From an uncultured delta proteobacterium (lineage in GTDB: Bacteria; RBG-13-61-14; DRUE01): 16,389 bases of DNA. Under the pieces are notes generated by a model. That model did no database searches. It saw only the letters and a program-made list of their open reading frames with translations, and was not told where the DNA came from. A program made the position numbers and the translations under genes. Below are positions 1 through 7,386 of the stretch, piece by piece (the first letter of the stretch is position 1; every line of letters starts with the position of its first letter). Location of the stretch: positions 1 to 16,389 of the forward strand of contig CAIYYW010000333.1 of the NCBI GenBank assembly GCA_903930515.1, in the 5' to 3' direction.

Positions 1-1
1 A

Positions 2-460
2 GCTTCAGGAGTAAGCGCAATCTCGGCTGGCTGGGGGCATACCTGTGCACTGACCTCTGGTGGCGGAGTAAAGTGCTGGGGGCAGAATAGGATTGGTGAA
101 CTTGGGAATGGGACAAAAACAGATAGTAAGGTTCCGGTGGATGTTTCCGGCCTGGCTTCAGGAGTAAGCGCAATCTCGGCTGGGGATGAGATTAACTGTG
201 CCCTTACCTCCGGCGGGGGGATGATGTGCTGGGGTTCCAATGACGATGGTGAACTTGGGAATGGGGCAACTACCAATAGCAAGGTTCCAGTGGATGTTTC
301 CGGCCTATCTTCAGGGATAAGCGCAATAGATGCTGGTGAGAATCATACCTGTGCCCTTGCCGTAAGCGGCGGAGTAAAGTGCTGGGGGGATAATGCTTAT
401 GGTCAACTTGTGAATGGGACAAATACCACGAGCAATGTTCCATTGGATGTGATCGGATTT
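2..460 (+). repeat. 153-bp tandem repeat encoding RCC1 blades
   Basis: Three consecutive 153-bp units begin near 2, 155 and 308, which is exactly 51 codons each. Bases 2-30 and 155-183 are identical over 29 nt, and the stretches around 95-155 and 249-308 also match closely. The third unit has diverged more. The near-identity at DNA level points to recent duplication or gene conversion within the array rather than only ancient protein-level similarity. Confidence 0.85.
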
Positions 461-469
461 GGCCCGTGA
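2..469 (+). CDS. RCC1-repeat protein, C-terminal part (5' end outside window)
   Basis: The reading frame is open from the left edge to a TGA at 467-469 and holds three 51-residue RCC1 (regulator of chromosome condensation 1) beta-propeller blades. Each blade carries an AG-x3-x-CAL core, a K/M-C-W-G strand, a GxLxNG turn and a VPxDV linker. The paired cysteines per blade (CAL and CWG) are common in secreted bacterial RCC1 proteins and may form disulfides. The N-terminus, where a signal peptide would be, lies outside the window. The last blade is degenerate (QLVNG in place of ELGNG), and the protein ends just after a final VIGFGP, so the C-terminus is native. Bacterial RCC1 proteins usually act as extracellular binding propellers; the ligand is unknown. 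An internal ATG at 137 is not the true start, because the repeats continue upstream of it in frame. Confidence 0.85.
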   Translation, partial: ASGVSAISAGWGHTCALTSGGGVKCWGQNRIGELGNGTKTDSKVPVDVSGLASGVSAISAGDEINCALTSGGGMMCWGSNDDGELGNGATTNSKVPVDVSGLSSGISAIDAGENHTCALAVSGGVKCWGDNAYGQLVNGTNTTSNVPLDVIGFGP

Positions 470-502
470 ATTCAATATGGTGAATAACGGGAAAAGTGCG
501 GT

Positions 503-515
503 GAAACATTGTTTC
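503..515. terminator. Small palindrome between convergent genes
   Basis: The 65-bp gap between the RCC1 gene (plus) and lptD (minus) contains GAAAC-ATT-GTTTC, a perfect 5-bp stem with a 3-nt loop. Neither strand has a good T-run after it, so it is at best a weak bidirectional terminator. Nothing else is recognisable in this gap. Confidence 0.25.
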
Positions 516-534
516 GGGTTTGGAGTTCAGCCGC

Positions 535-2802
535 TTAGTCCTGTGGGGTTGGTGGAGGCGGGCTTGATTCTTTGGGCTTGATCCATTCCGGTCCGGTGGC
601 GAGTTGGGACCCGGTCAGGAGCTGGAAGTAAACTGCGGTTGAGAAATCGGGGTTGCGATCCGGGTGTTCGGGATTGAGTCCTTCGGAGATTTTGAGGCTG
701 AGCATCCAGCATTTCTGCCGGGCGAGGTAATTGAACATCAGGCTCTGGGAGTCCAGCATTTGATATTCCACCGAGTAGTTGATCCGGTAGTTGATCCCGA
801 GGTTATCGGTTATGACCAGGTCGGTTCCCCCCATCCAGTTTTGAGCCGAATCCTGCTGATATGAATACCAGTAGGAGCGGAGTTCTTGGTCGCTGTAAAT
901 GTATCCGGCCAAAAAGCGGTCCTTCCTCCGGTCTTCCACCCAGGCGGTGGCGTAAGCGCGCCGCCACCGGCCTTTTTCAGGATTGAAGAACAGGTCGGTC
1001 TCTACCCCGAAATTTCTGGGGGATTGGACATACCCCTTGAATTCGGTATCAAGCCATCTCCGGTTTACCCAGCTATAAAACTGGTTTATTTCCATTTCGC
1101 TCAGGACCCTTGGGGAATCGGTTCCTTTGGCGATTTTTTTCTGGAACAGCAGGCTGTCCAGTTTCAGACCGACGATTCCGTTTTCGCGGCTGTTGGTGAG
1201 CCTCTGCAGGAAGGGATCGTCCGGGTTCTCGGTCGGTCCCTGGTAAAGGACGACCAGGCCTGGCTCAAGGAGATTGCGGTATTTGTTGCCCTCGGTTTTA
1301 TCCTGGTTGAAAATCCGCTCCATTGCCAGACTGAGGTCCGCTCCGGCAACCGGCCGGCCCAGGACCACTGTTTCCGGGTCGGCCTCGGAATAATAAGGAG
1401 AGAAGGCGCCGACCTTATAGCCGGCAAAAGAGAATACCCGGAGGCCCGGTGCCAGGTATGGGGCAAAGGTCAGGCGCGGGAACAGGTCTCCCTGGACCGC
1501 TCTCCCGAATTCGCTCTGCTCGTGCCAGTAGTCCTCGGCCATTCCTCGGAGGTCAAACCCGATCGGGCCGTAGATGGGTAGGTTGAACAGTTGATACGAT
1601 ACCGCGGGCAATTGCTGGATCACCATCTGGTCCTGGTCCGGCCGGAACTCCGGGATTTCCCGGAGGTCCCATCCGGCAATGTCCTCCGCCCATTTCAATT
1701 CGCCGCTCAGGCTGGAATAGGGCAGGGATTGGGAGGCCACGATTTTGCTGTCAAGTTCGCGGGCGGAACGCGGGGACAATTCCTGGGGGAAATCCCGGAT
1801 GTATTCATTGTCGCTGACCATACGGAGGTCCTCTCTCAGCCATCCGGAACCCCAACTGGATTCTCCTTGATACGACCCGCTCCATCTCCATTGATGTTCT
1901 TTGCTGTCCTCAATCGCGTATCCTTCCAGGTCCCCGGCGGAGATGGGGCCGAGGTTGTGTCGGAATTCCGCTCCGGCCATCAACCCCCGCTCCGAATACC
2001 AGGTGGGATATACGGTCAGGTCCGCGCTCGGGCCCAGCGCCAGGTAATAGGGGATTCCGGCGTAATACCCGGTGCGGCTGGAGTATCCGAACTCCGGGGG
2101 CAGCAGCCCGCTTTTTCTCTGATCGGAGATCGGCACTTCCCAATAAGGGAGGTAAAATATTTTCGCGCCCCGGATCAGGATGCGGGCGGAATGTAGCTTG
2201 GCCGTGCTTTGGGTGTCGGCGTTGATTTCCTTGGCCTCAAGCCCCCAGTCGGGCTTTTGTCCTCCCGAGCACTGGCAACTGGTCAGGCTGCCGTTCTTGA
2301 ACAGGTATTGGGTCTCGTTGATCTTTTCCAGACGCTCGCCGCTGATGGTGATCTGCCCCTCGCCCGGTTTCGGCGGTTTCTGGCCGGTTACGCTGACCGG
2401 TTCCTGCTGAGTGGGCAGGGTCATTTTTCCGTTGATCATCCAGCCGGCATCGGTGTCCAAATTCAACTCGGCGTTCTCGGCCACGATCACTTCCCGTTCC
2501 CGGTCCTGATCGTTGCGGACCACTTCCACCGACTTGAGCGCGCGCACCACATTGGTTTTGAGATCAATCTGCATTTCCGGTCCGTAAATGGTGAAGGGCG
2601 GTTTTACGATCACCACATTTCCGGTCAGGGTGAGGATTTGGTTCTCGCGGTCATAGGTCAATTCCCGGGCGGTGGCCTGGACCGGGATTTGCGCGGGAGC
2701 GGCCGGTTCCTTTTTAGCGTCCTGCGCGAAAAGCGGAAGCGCGAGCAACAGATAGAGCAAGATCAGGAAGCCGCTCGGGCTTGGTTTTACGGCGCTCAGC
2801 AT
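535..2802 (-). CDS. lptD: LPS-assembly protein LptD (OstA/Imp)
   Basis: This is the outer-membrane barrel that receives LPS from the periplasmic Lpt bridge and inserts it into the outer leaflet. The 755 residues start with a signal peptide (hydrophobic stretch about 11-26, probable cut after LFA at 26). An OstA/LptA-like jellyroll follows at about 40-160, with the family pattern of a free-standing strand near LTYDRENQILTLTGNV. The LptD-specific segment at about 217-275 contains YLPYWEVPISDQRKSG, followed by GLLPPEFGYSS and tyrosine-rich barrel strands. The C-terminus ends in a proline-rich tail after barrel strands near 685-735. Cys176 and Cys178 in the N-terminal domain and Cys698 near the C-terminus could form the interdomain disulfide known from the E. 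coli protein. It starts 8 nt after the phosphodiesterase stop, with only a G-rich Shine-Dalgarno stretch, so it is the last gene of the signalling operon. The length is normal for the family. Confidence 0.93.
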   Translation of the reverse strand: MLSAVKPSPSGFLILLYLLLALPLFAQDAKKEPAAPAQIPVQATARELTYDRENQILTLTGNVVIVKPPFTIYGPEMQIDLKTNVVRALKSVEVVRNDQDREREVIVAENAELNLDTDAGWMINGKMTLPTQQEPVSVTGQKPPKPGEGQITISGERLEKINETQYLFKNGSLTSCQCSGGQKPDWGLEAKEINADTQSTAKLHSARILIRGAKIFYLPYWEVPISDQRKSGLLPPEFGYSSRTGYYAGIPYYLALGPSADLTVYPTWYSERGLMAGAEFRHNLGPISAGDLEGYAIEDSKEHQWRWSGSYQGESSWGSGWLREDLRMVSDNEYIRDFPQELSPRSARELDSKIVASQSLPYSSLSGELKWAEDIAGWDLREIPEFRPDQDQMVIQQLPAVSYQLFNLPIYGPIGFDLRGMAEDYWHEQSEFGRAVQGDLFPRLTFAPYLAPGLRVFSFAGYKVGAFSPYYSEADPETVVLGRPVAGADLSLAMERIFNQDKTEGNKYRNLLEPGLVVLYQGPTENPDDPFLQRLTNSRENGIVGLKLDSLLFQKKIAKGTDSPRVLSEMEINQFYSWVNRRWLDTEFKGYVQSPRNFGVETDLFFNPEKGRWRRAYATAWVEDRRKDRFLAGYIYSDQELRSYWYSYQQDSAQNWMGGTDLVITDNLGINYRINYSVEYQMLDSQSLMFNYLARQKCWMLSLKISEGLNPEHPDRNPDFSTAVYFQLLTGSQLATGPEWIKPKESSPPPPTPQD

Positions 2803-2810
2803 CCCCGGGC

Positions 2811-3572
2811 CTAGAGCTCAATAATTTCGCCCTGCTCCAGCGGAATGATCCGGGGCTTGGTTTTGGCCAGTTCGCGTTTCAGTTCGGAGAGGTAATTGGG
2901 CTTGAGATGGAAAGCGCGCGCGAGATATCCTTGCCGGTCTATTTTTTCCAACTCGGCCTCGGCCATTTTGGGGGTCAAATGGCCGGTAAGCTCGGCCAGT
3001 TTCTGCATCCGGTTCGGAAAGCTTACTTCAATCACCACCAGGCGCAGGTTGTTGATCTTGCCGGCTTCTTTCCAGATCCGCTCGGTCACGCTGCTGTCTC
3101 CGGTATAAATAAACGAGTTTTTGCCGTCGCTGACGATAAAGGCGCACGAAGGGATCGAATGATTTACCGGGATGGCCCGGATACTCAGTCCCTCAATTTT
3201 GGTCTCCTCGCCGATCTTGATCGGATGATAGGCCAGCACCGGATTTTCCGGGGTGGGTATCCGGGAAAAATCCGGCCAGATCCGGTTGTTCAAAATATGT
3301 TTCTGGATGATCTGGAGGCTCTTGGCCAGACCAACGATAAGGATCGGCTCTTTTCTTTTCCCGAAGACATTATCCGCGATAAACCCCAAATCCTGGATAT
3401 GGTCCAGGTGGGTGTGGCTGATCAGGATGGCATTCACCTTGACCTGATCGGTCAGACTCAAGCCGGAAGTGAGAGCGCCTGCATCCAAGGCGACCCGGTT
3501 GTTGACCAGCAGGCAAGAACTCCTCATCCCCGGGCTTTCGCCCCCATACGCGCCTAAAACCTTGATCTCCAT
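2811..3572 (-). CDS. MBL-fold class II cyclic-nucleotide phosphodiesterase
   Basis: This probably hydrolyses 3',5'-cAMP (or cGMP) to the 5'-nucleotide. The 253 residues form one metallo-beta-lactamase domain. The metal ligands are visible: HTHLDH (His53, His55, Asp57, His58), His138 in NHS, Asp159 in YTGDSS, His198 in GHLTP and His222 in FHLKP. The block IEVSFPN...GHLTP at about 181-201 resembles the class II phosphodiesterase family (yeast PDE1, Vibrio CpdP) more than RNase Z or lactonases. The protein is somewhat shorter than yeast PDE1. There is no signal peptide, so the enzyme should be cytoplasmic, unlike periplasmic CpdP. It starts 12 nt after the Crp-like gene, behind an AAAGGG ribosome-binding site. 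Its position downstream of an adenylate cyclase and cNMP-binding proteins strongly supports a cAMP-removing role. A different MBL hydrolase remains possible. Confidence 0.78.
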   Translation of the reverse strand: MEIKVLGAYGGESPGMRSSCLLVNNRVALDAGALTSGLSLTDQVKVNAILISHTHLDHIQDLGFIADNVFGKRKEPILIVGLAKSLQIIQKHILNNRIWPDFSRIPTPENPVLAYHPIKIGEETKIEGLSIRAIPVNHSIPSCAFIVSDGKNSFIYTGDSSVTERIWKEAGKINNLRLVVIEVSFPNRMQKLAELTGHLTPKMAEAELEKIDRQGYLARAFHLKPNYLSELKRELAKTKPRIIPLEQGEIIEL

Positions 3573-3584
3573 TTAAACCCTTTC

Positions 3585-4238
3585 TTACTGAATATTTTCA
3601 AACTGCTCTTTCATACTTAAGTATTCCAGGTACTTGCGCAAGCGGTTGGTGTCCGCCATAATCAGCCCGTCCGGAACCACCTTCAATAGTTTCCCTTTTT
3701 CCAGACGGCCGATGATCTCCCGGGCCTGCTCCGGCTCCAGGCCGGTCTTGCTGGCCAAGTCCTCAACCGACATATTTATCTTGATCCCGTCCTCAACCTG
3801 CTTGCCGGAAGAGTCCGCGGCCCGGGTCAGGGTGTGGACCACCCTTGAGTTGGCGTCCTTGTAAAGCAGGCTCTCAATCTGGTCATCGGCTTCCTGGAGC
3901 CGCTGGGAAAGCTTCTTGATCATCCGGACCGCGATCTCAATGTTGTTCTTGAGCATCAGTTCAAAGGTCTTGGGATCGATCACCAGCATCTTGCATTCCT
4001 CGACCGTGGTCGCGGTGGCGCTGCGGGGCTTGTTGTTCAGGATCGCCATCTCTCCGAAGAATTCTCCGGCCGGAAGCGTGGCCAGCACCTGCTCTTCCCC
4101 GCGGACATTTTTGGAAATCCTGATCCTGCCGGATTGGATCACATACATCTCCCGGCCGGTTTCGCCTTCCTTGAACAGCACGGTTCCGGGCGGAAATACC
4201 CGTCCCAATTTTTGAAAAAGAACATCCTCGTTACCCAT
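3585..4238 (-). CDS. Crp/Fnr-type cyclic-nucleotide-binding transcription regulator
   Basis: This likely senses cAMP and binds DNA. Residues 10-95 form a cNMP-binding beta-roll. The phosphate-binding cassette (58-78) reads GEFFGEMAIL...KPRSATAT, with Glu63, Arg72 and Ser73 matching the E. coli CRP residues that hold the ribose and phosphate of cAMP. A long dimerisation helix follows at about 98-126. The C-terminal part (about 127-190) has a winged helix: MSVEDLASKTGLEPEQARE is the HTH, followed by IIGRLEKGKLLKV. A short helical extension (195-217) lies beyond it. No Fnr-type cysteine cluster is present. The start has a strong AAGGAGG 9 nt upstream, inside the end of the preceding gene, and the two genes are 2 nt apart. 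Target sites are unknown, and I found no clear TGTGA-N6-TCACA site in the window. Confidence 0.87.
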   Translation of the reverse strand: MGNEDVLFQKLGRVFPPGTVLFKEGETGREMYVIQSGRIRISKNVRGEEQVLATLPAGEFFGEMAILNNKPRSATATTVEECKMLVIDPKTFELMLKNNIEIAVRMIKKLSQRLQEADDQIESLLYKDANSRVVHTLTRAADSSGKQVEDGIKINMSVEDLASKTGLEPEQAREIIGRLEKGKLLKVVPDGLIMADTNRLRKYLEYLSMKEQFENIQ

Positions 4239-4240
4239 TT

Positions 4241-5974
4241 TTAAACGCCTCCTTTTTGTCCAGTTTGTTCTCCTAGTTTATTTTGATTATCCAGGCTTGT
4301 CAAAAGAGCCAATCCCGATTCCGGGGCCGGGCTCCCTTTCGGACGATGCTGGGTGTAAATCCGGCTCTGGCGATAAGCCTTAAAAAAGGCTTCCACCGCC
4401 TCGGGCGACAGTTGGTTCCCGCGGTTCTGCCACAACTCCGTCAGCGCTTTTTCCTCGTCCAGCGCCGCCCGGTAGGGCCGGTCGGAGGTCATCGCGTCCC
4501 AGGTGTCGGCCACGGCGATGATCCTGGCGATCAGGGGTATCTGTTCTCCGGTCAGTTTGAGCGGGTATCCCCTTCCGTCCAGCCGCTCGTGATGATACCT
4601 GGTTCCGGGGATCACCTGCTCCAGGTTCTTGATGTGGCTTAAAATCTCGTAGCCCTGCTCCGGATGCGTGCGCATCTGGGCGAACTCCTCATCATCCAGC
4701 TTGCCCGGCTTGCGCAAAACCCGGTCCTCAATCCCGATCTTGCCGATGTCGTGAAGGATCGCGGACAGCTCCAGTTTCTCCCGCTCCTCCGGCGTCAGCC
4801 CCAGTTCGCGGCCGATCGCGACGGAGAAATCCCGGACCCGCTTGGTATGACCGCCGGTGTAGATGTCCCTTTTTTCAATGGCCAGGGCCAGGGCTTCCGC
4901 GGTCTGGAAAAAGGTCACCCGCTGTTCCTGGTAGAGGAAGGCGTTTTCCAGCGCGATCGCCACCTGGTCTGCCAGGCTGGTCATCAGCTTCAAGTCTTCG
5001 CGGTCAAAGACTTTTCCGGCGAGCTTGTTGATGGCCTGGAGCACGCCGATGATTTTGCCCTTGCTCTGCACCGGCACGGTCACCATATTGCGGGTGTGGA
5101 ACTTGGATTTCCGGTCAACCTTGCTCGCCCATCTCGGGTCCTTTTCCGTGTCCGCGATCAAGGCGCACTCCCCGGTCTGAGCCACCCACCCGGCAACGCC
5201 TTCTCCGATCTTGAGCCGGATTTCCTTCACCTTGTCCGCCACCTCGCTCAAGACCACCTCGAAATAAAGCTCTCCCCGTTCCGCGTCAATCAGGTAGAGC
5301 GACCCGGCCTGGCAATCCAACAGGCGCACCACCGCCTCCATCGCCCGGGTGCGCACGGTCTTGGGCTCCAGGCTGGAATTGAGGATCCGGTTGATCTCCA
5401 AAAGCATCCCGGTCTGTTCCACTTCCTCCCGGAGAGTCTTCTCCAACCGCGCGTTCTCCGCGGCCAGGGTCAGTTCCGGCAGAAGGGTCTGGAACGCTCC
5501 CAGGTCTTTCCTTGACAGCTCCCGTTTTTTTGAAGCCAAAACACAGATGAGCAGGATCTGATTTCTCTTGCCGAAAGACGCCGCGGCGATGGATTTCGGC
5601 TGGAACTGAAAAGCCCGGGAGAAAAATTTCCGGGCCGGTAAATTCCGGCCGCCCAAGTTGAGGATCAACTCGCCCGGTTTTTTTTGCAAGCCGGAAAGGC
5701 CCGCGGCATCAGGACTGAATTTGGCGACCCATCCGGATTTTTTCAGGCTGGACCGGAGCAGGGTAAATTCTTTCCCTTTAGCCCGGCGCCAGATCAGGAA
5801 ACCGTCCAGCTTCAGGATCCGGCGCGCTTGCTCGAGCATTTCCAGCAGGTTTTTTTGAGAGGATTGCGGCCGGTCCTGGAAGGAGCCTGGTTTTTGCCGT
5901 AATTTCCTTGCCGGATTTCCGGGCGATGCTCTTCGGGCTTTGGGCTTCGGTTTTTTCTTTCCGGTTTTATTCAT
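4241..5974 (-). CDS. GAF domain / HD-GYP phosphodiesterase
   Basis: This is predicted to degrade cyclic di-GMP or a related cyclic dinucleotide. It has 577 residues. A very basic N-terminus (1-30) is followed by a divergent GAF-like region (about 45-170), a short coiled coil (about 170-190) and a clear GAF domain (about 190-348). The HD-GYP domain (about 360-540) shows HDIGKIG (His408-Asp409), HPEQGYEIL, HHERLDGRGYP (461-471) and the helix AVADTWDAMTSDRPYR, so the metal site and GYP motif are intact. GAF domains in such proteins bind small ligands, including cyclic nucleotides, so direct control by cAMP is possible but not shown. Its ATG overlaps the previous stop by 4 nt (ATGA), which indicates translational coupling. 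There is no membrane segment. Confidence 0.9.
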   Translation of the reverse strand: MNKTGKKKPKPKARRASPGNPARKLRQKPGSFQDRPQSSQKNLLEMLEQARRILKLDGFLIWRRAKGKEFTLLRSSLKKSGWVAKFSPDAAGLSGLQKKPGELILNLGGRNLPARKFFSRAFQFQPKSIAAASFGKRNQILLICVLASKKRELSRKDLGAFQTLLPELTLAAENARLEKTLREEVEQTGMLLEINRILNSSLEPKTVRTRAMEAVVRLLDCQAGSLYLIDAERGELYFEVVLSEVADKVKEIRLKIGEGVAGWVAQTGECALIADTEKDPRWASKVDRKSKFHTRNMVTVPVQSKGKIIGVLQAINKLAGKVFDREDLKLMTSLADQVAIALENAFLYQEQRVTFFQTAEALALAIEKRDIYTGGHTKRVRDFSVAIGRELGLTPEEREKLELSAILHDIGKIGIEDRVLRKPGKLDDEEFAQMRTHPEQGYEILSHIKNLEQVIPGTRYHHERLDGRGYPLKLTGEQIPLIARIIAVADTWDAMTSDRPYRAALDEEKALTELWQNRGNQLSPEAVEAFFKAYRQSRIYTQHRPKGSPAPESGLALLTSLDNQNKLGEQTGQKGGV

Positions 5975-7374
5975 CCCTGGTCTCCTATAATCTTTTTGAT
6001 GGTTGCCTCCACCCGCTTTTCAATGGTCTGTTCCAGGAGCGAGATCATCTCGGGGTGGCTCTTTGCAAGCTGGTCAAACCCGGCCCGGTCCAGGACCAGC
6101 AGTTCGGTCGGGGTCAGCGCGGTGATGGTCGCGGTCCGGGGCTTGTTCTTGATCAGGCTGACTTCTCCGAAAAATTCCCCGACGCTGAGCCGTGCCAGGG
6201 TCAATCTCCGGCGGTCCTTGGGGTCGAGGGTGGTCACTTCCACCCGGCCGCTCTTGATCAAAAACATTGAACCCCCGGGGTCCCCTTCCCGGACCACGGT
6301 CTCTCCGGGCGCGGCTTCTTTCAACTCTAATTTTTCAATCAACTCCTGCCGGTCCGCGGGGGGAAGGATGCTGGTGAGCGGGCTTAATGCCAAAAGGTTG
6401 TCCAAAACCCGGTCCTTGTAAAACCGGAGCATCGCCTCTTTCACCTGGGGATACTTTTCCAGGATCGCGTCCATATCGGTTTTGGAAATCTCCAACAACT
6501 CCAGGTCGGTTTTGGCCTTGACGGTGGCCTGCCTCTTGCCGCCGGTGAAATATGCGAACTCTCCGAAGAAGTCCCCGGATTTGAGGTTTGCCACCTGCTT
6601 TTCCGGTCCTTCGGGGCTTTTCTTGGTCACTTCCACTTCGCCCTCGGCGATGATGAAGATGGAATCCCCCTCATCCTCTTCCCGGCAGACCCTGAGCCCG
6701 GCCGGGATTTTGACCGAGCGCAGTCTTTGATAAACCTCGGCGAATTCCTCCGGCGCCAAGTCCGAGAATAGCAGGAAATCCAGGCTGGATTTTTCCGCTT
6801 CCGATTCTTCTATTACTTCCGGCTCCGAGACTTCTCCTTCAGCCGGGGATTGCGCTTCCGGCTCTTCAGGAATTTCAATCGGACCCCTCTCCTTCAAGGC
6901 TTCTTTGGACTCGGCCGTTTCCGAATCCCATTCCGGCTCAGGCGCGGGCTTGGCCGGGAAAGGCGCTGGTCTAGGCGCCGCTGGTTGGGGCTCGGCCGGC
7001 TTGAGTTCGGAAGCGAGCATTTTTTTCGGCTCAATCTTTCCGATGATGGGTCCGCGCTTTTTGGCCAGCATCTGCTCTATTTCTTTATTGATCTCCTGGT
7101 CATCCGGGAGAAGCTCCTGGAGAATTTTTCCGACCGCAATGGCCTGGACGAGAAAGCCGGTGTCGAGGTATCCCTTCATCGCCTCGCGGTAGGCCTTCAC
7201 TCCCTGATCCTCCTGGTCCAGCTTGAAATAAATTTCAGCCATTTTCTGAAGGGTCTTGGCGTCCGCTCCCCCGGCCTGCCGGATCTGCCCGTAAATCTCG
7301 ATCGCCTTGTCCAGCTTGTTCTTGCCGCGGAATTTCTCCGCCTCGCTCTTCAGTTTTTTGACATCAACCTTCAT
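5971..7374 (-). CDS. TPR protein with two cyclic-nucleotide-binding domains
   Basis: This is probably a cytoplasmic cAMP receptor or scaffold. It has 467 residues. Helical TPR-like repeats (about 5-105) resemble AEKFRGKNKLDKAIEIYGQI. A Pro/Ala/Glu-rich disordered linker (about 118-195) follows, then cNMP-binding domain 1 (about 200-310) and domain 2 (about 328-440), and a short C-terminal helix. Domain 2 has a good phosphate-binding cassette, GEFFGEVSLIKNKPRTATIT (Glu404, Arg413, Thr414). Domain 1 keeps Glu272 and Arg281 but has Gln282 where Ser or Thr is usual, so its ligand affinity or specificity may differ. No enzymatic or DNA-binding domain is seen. The layout recalls the tandem cNMP domains of protein kinase A regulatory subunits, but that is only an analogy. 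It begins 12 nt after the cyclase stop behind GAGGCGG and overlaps the next gene by ATGA. Confidence 0.88.
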   Translation of the reverse strand: MKVDVKKLKSEAEKFRGKNKLDKAIEIYGQIRQAGGADAKTLQKMAEIYFKLDQEDQGVKAYREAMKGYLDTGFLVQAIAVGKILQELLPDDQEINKEIEQMLAKKRGPIIGKIEPKKMLASELKPAEPQPAAPRPAPFPAKPAPEPEWDSETAESKEALKERGPIEIPEEPEAQSPAEGEVSEPEVIEESEAEKSSLDFLLFSDLAPEEFAEVYQRLRSVKIPAGLRVCREEDEGDSIFIIAEGEVEVTKKSPEGPEKQVANLKSGDFFGEFAYFTGGKRQATVKAKTDLELLEISKTDMDAILEKYPQVKEAMLRFYKDRVLDNLLALSPLTSILPPADRQELIEKLELKEAAPGETVVREGDPGGSMFLIKSGRVEVTTLDPKDRRRLTLARLSVGEFFGEVSLIKNKPRTATITALTPTELLVLDRAGFDQLAKSHPEMISLLEQTIEKRVEATIKKIIGDQG

Positions 7375-7386
7375 AATTGCCGCCTC

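Noticed and set aside
886-1581. Long open frame on the plus strand opposite lptD
   Set aside because: It is antisense to a well-supported gene, shows no domain, and is explained by high GC at third positions. The same holds for other long antisense frames such as 9178-9921, 4664-5515 and 15791-16315.
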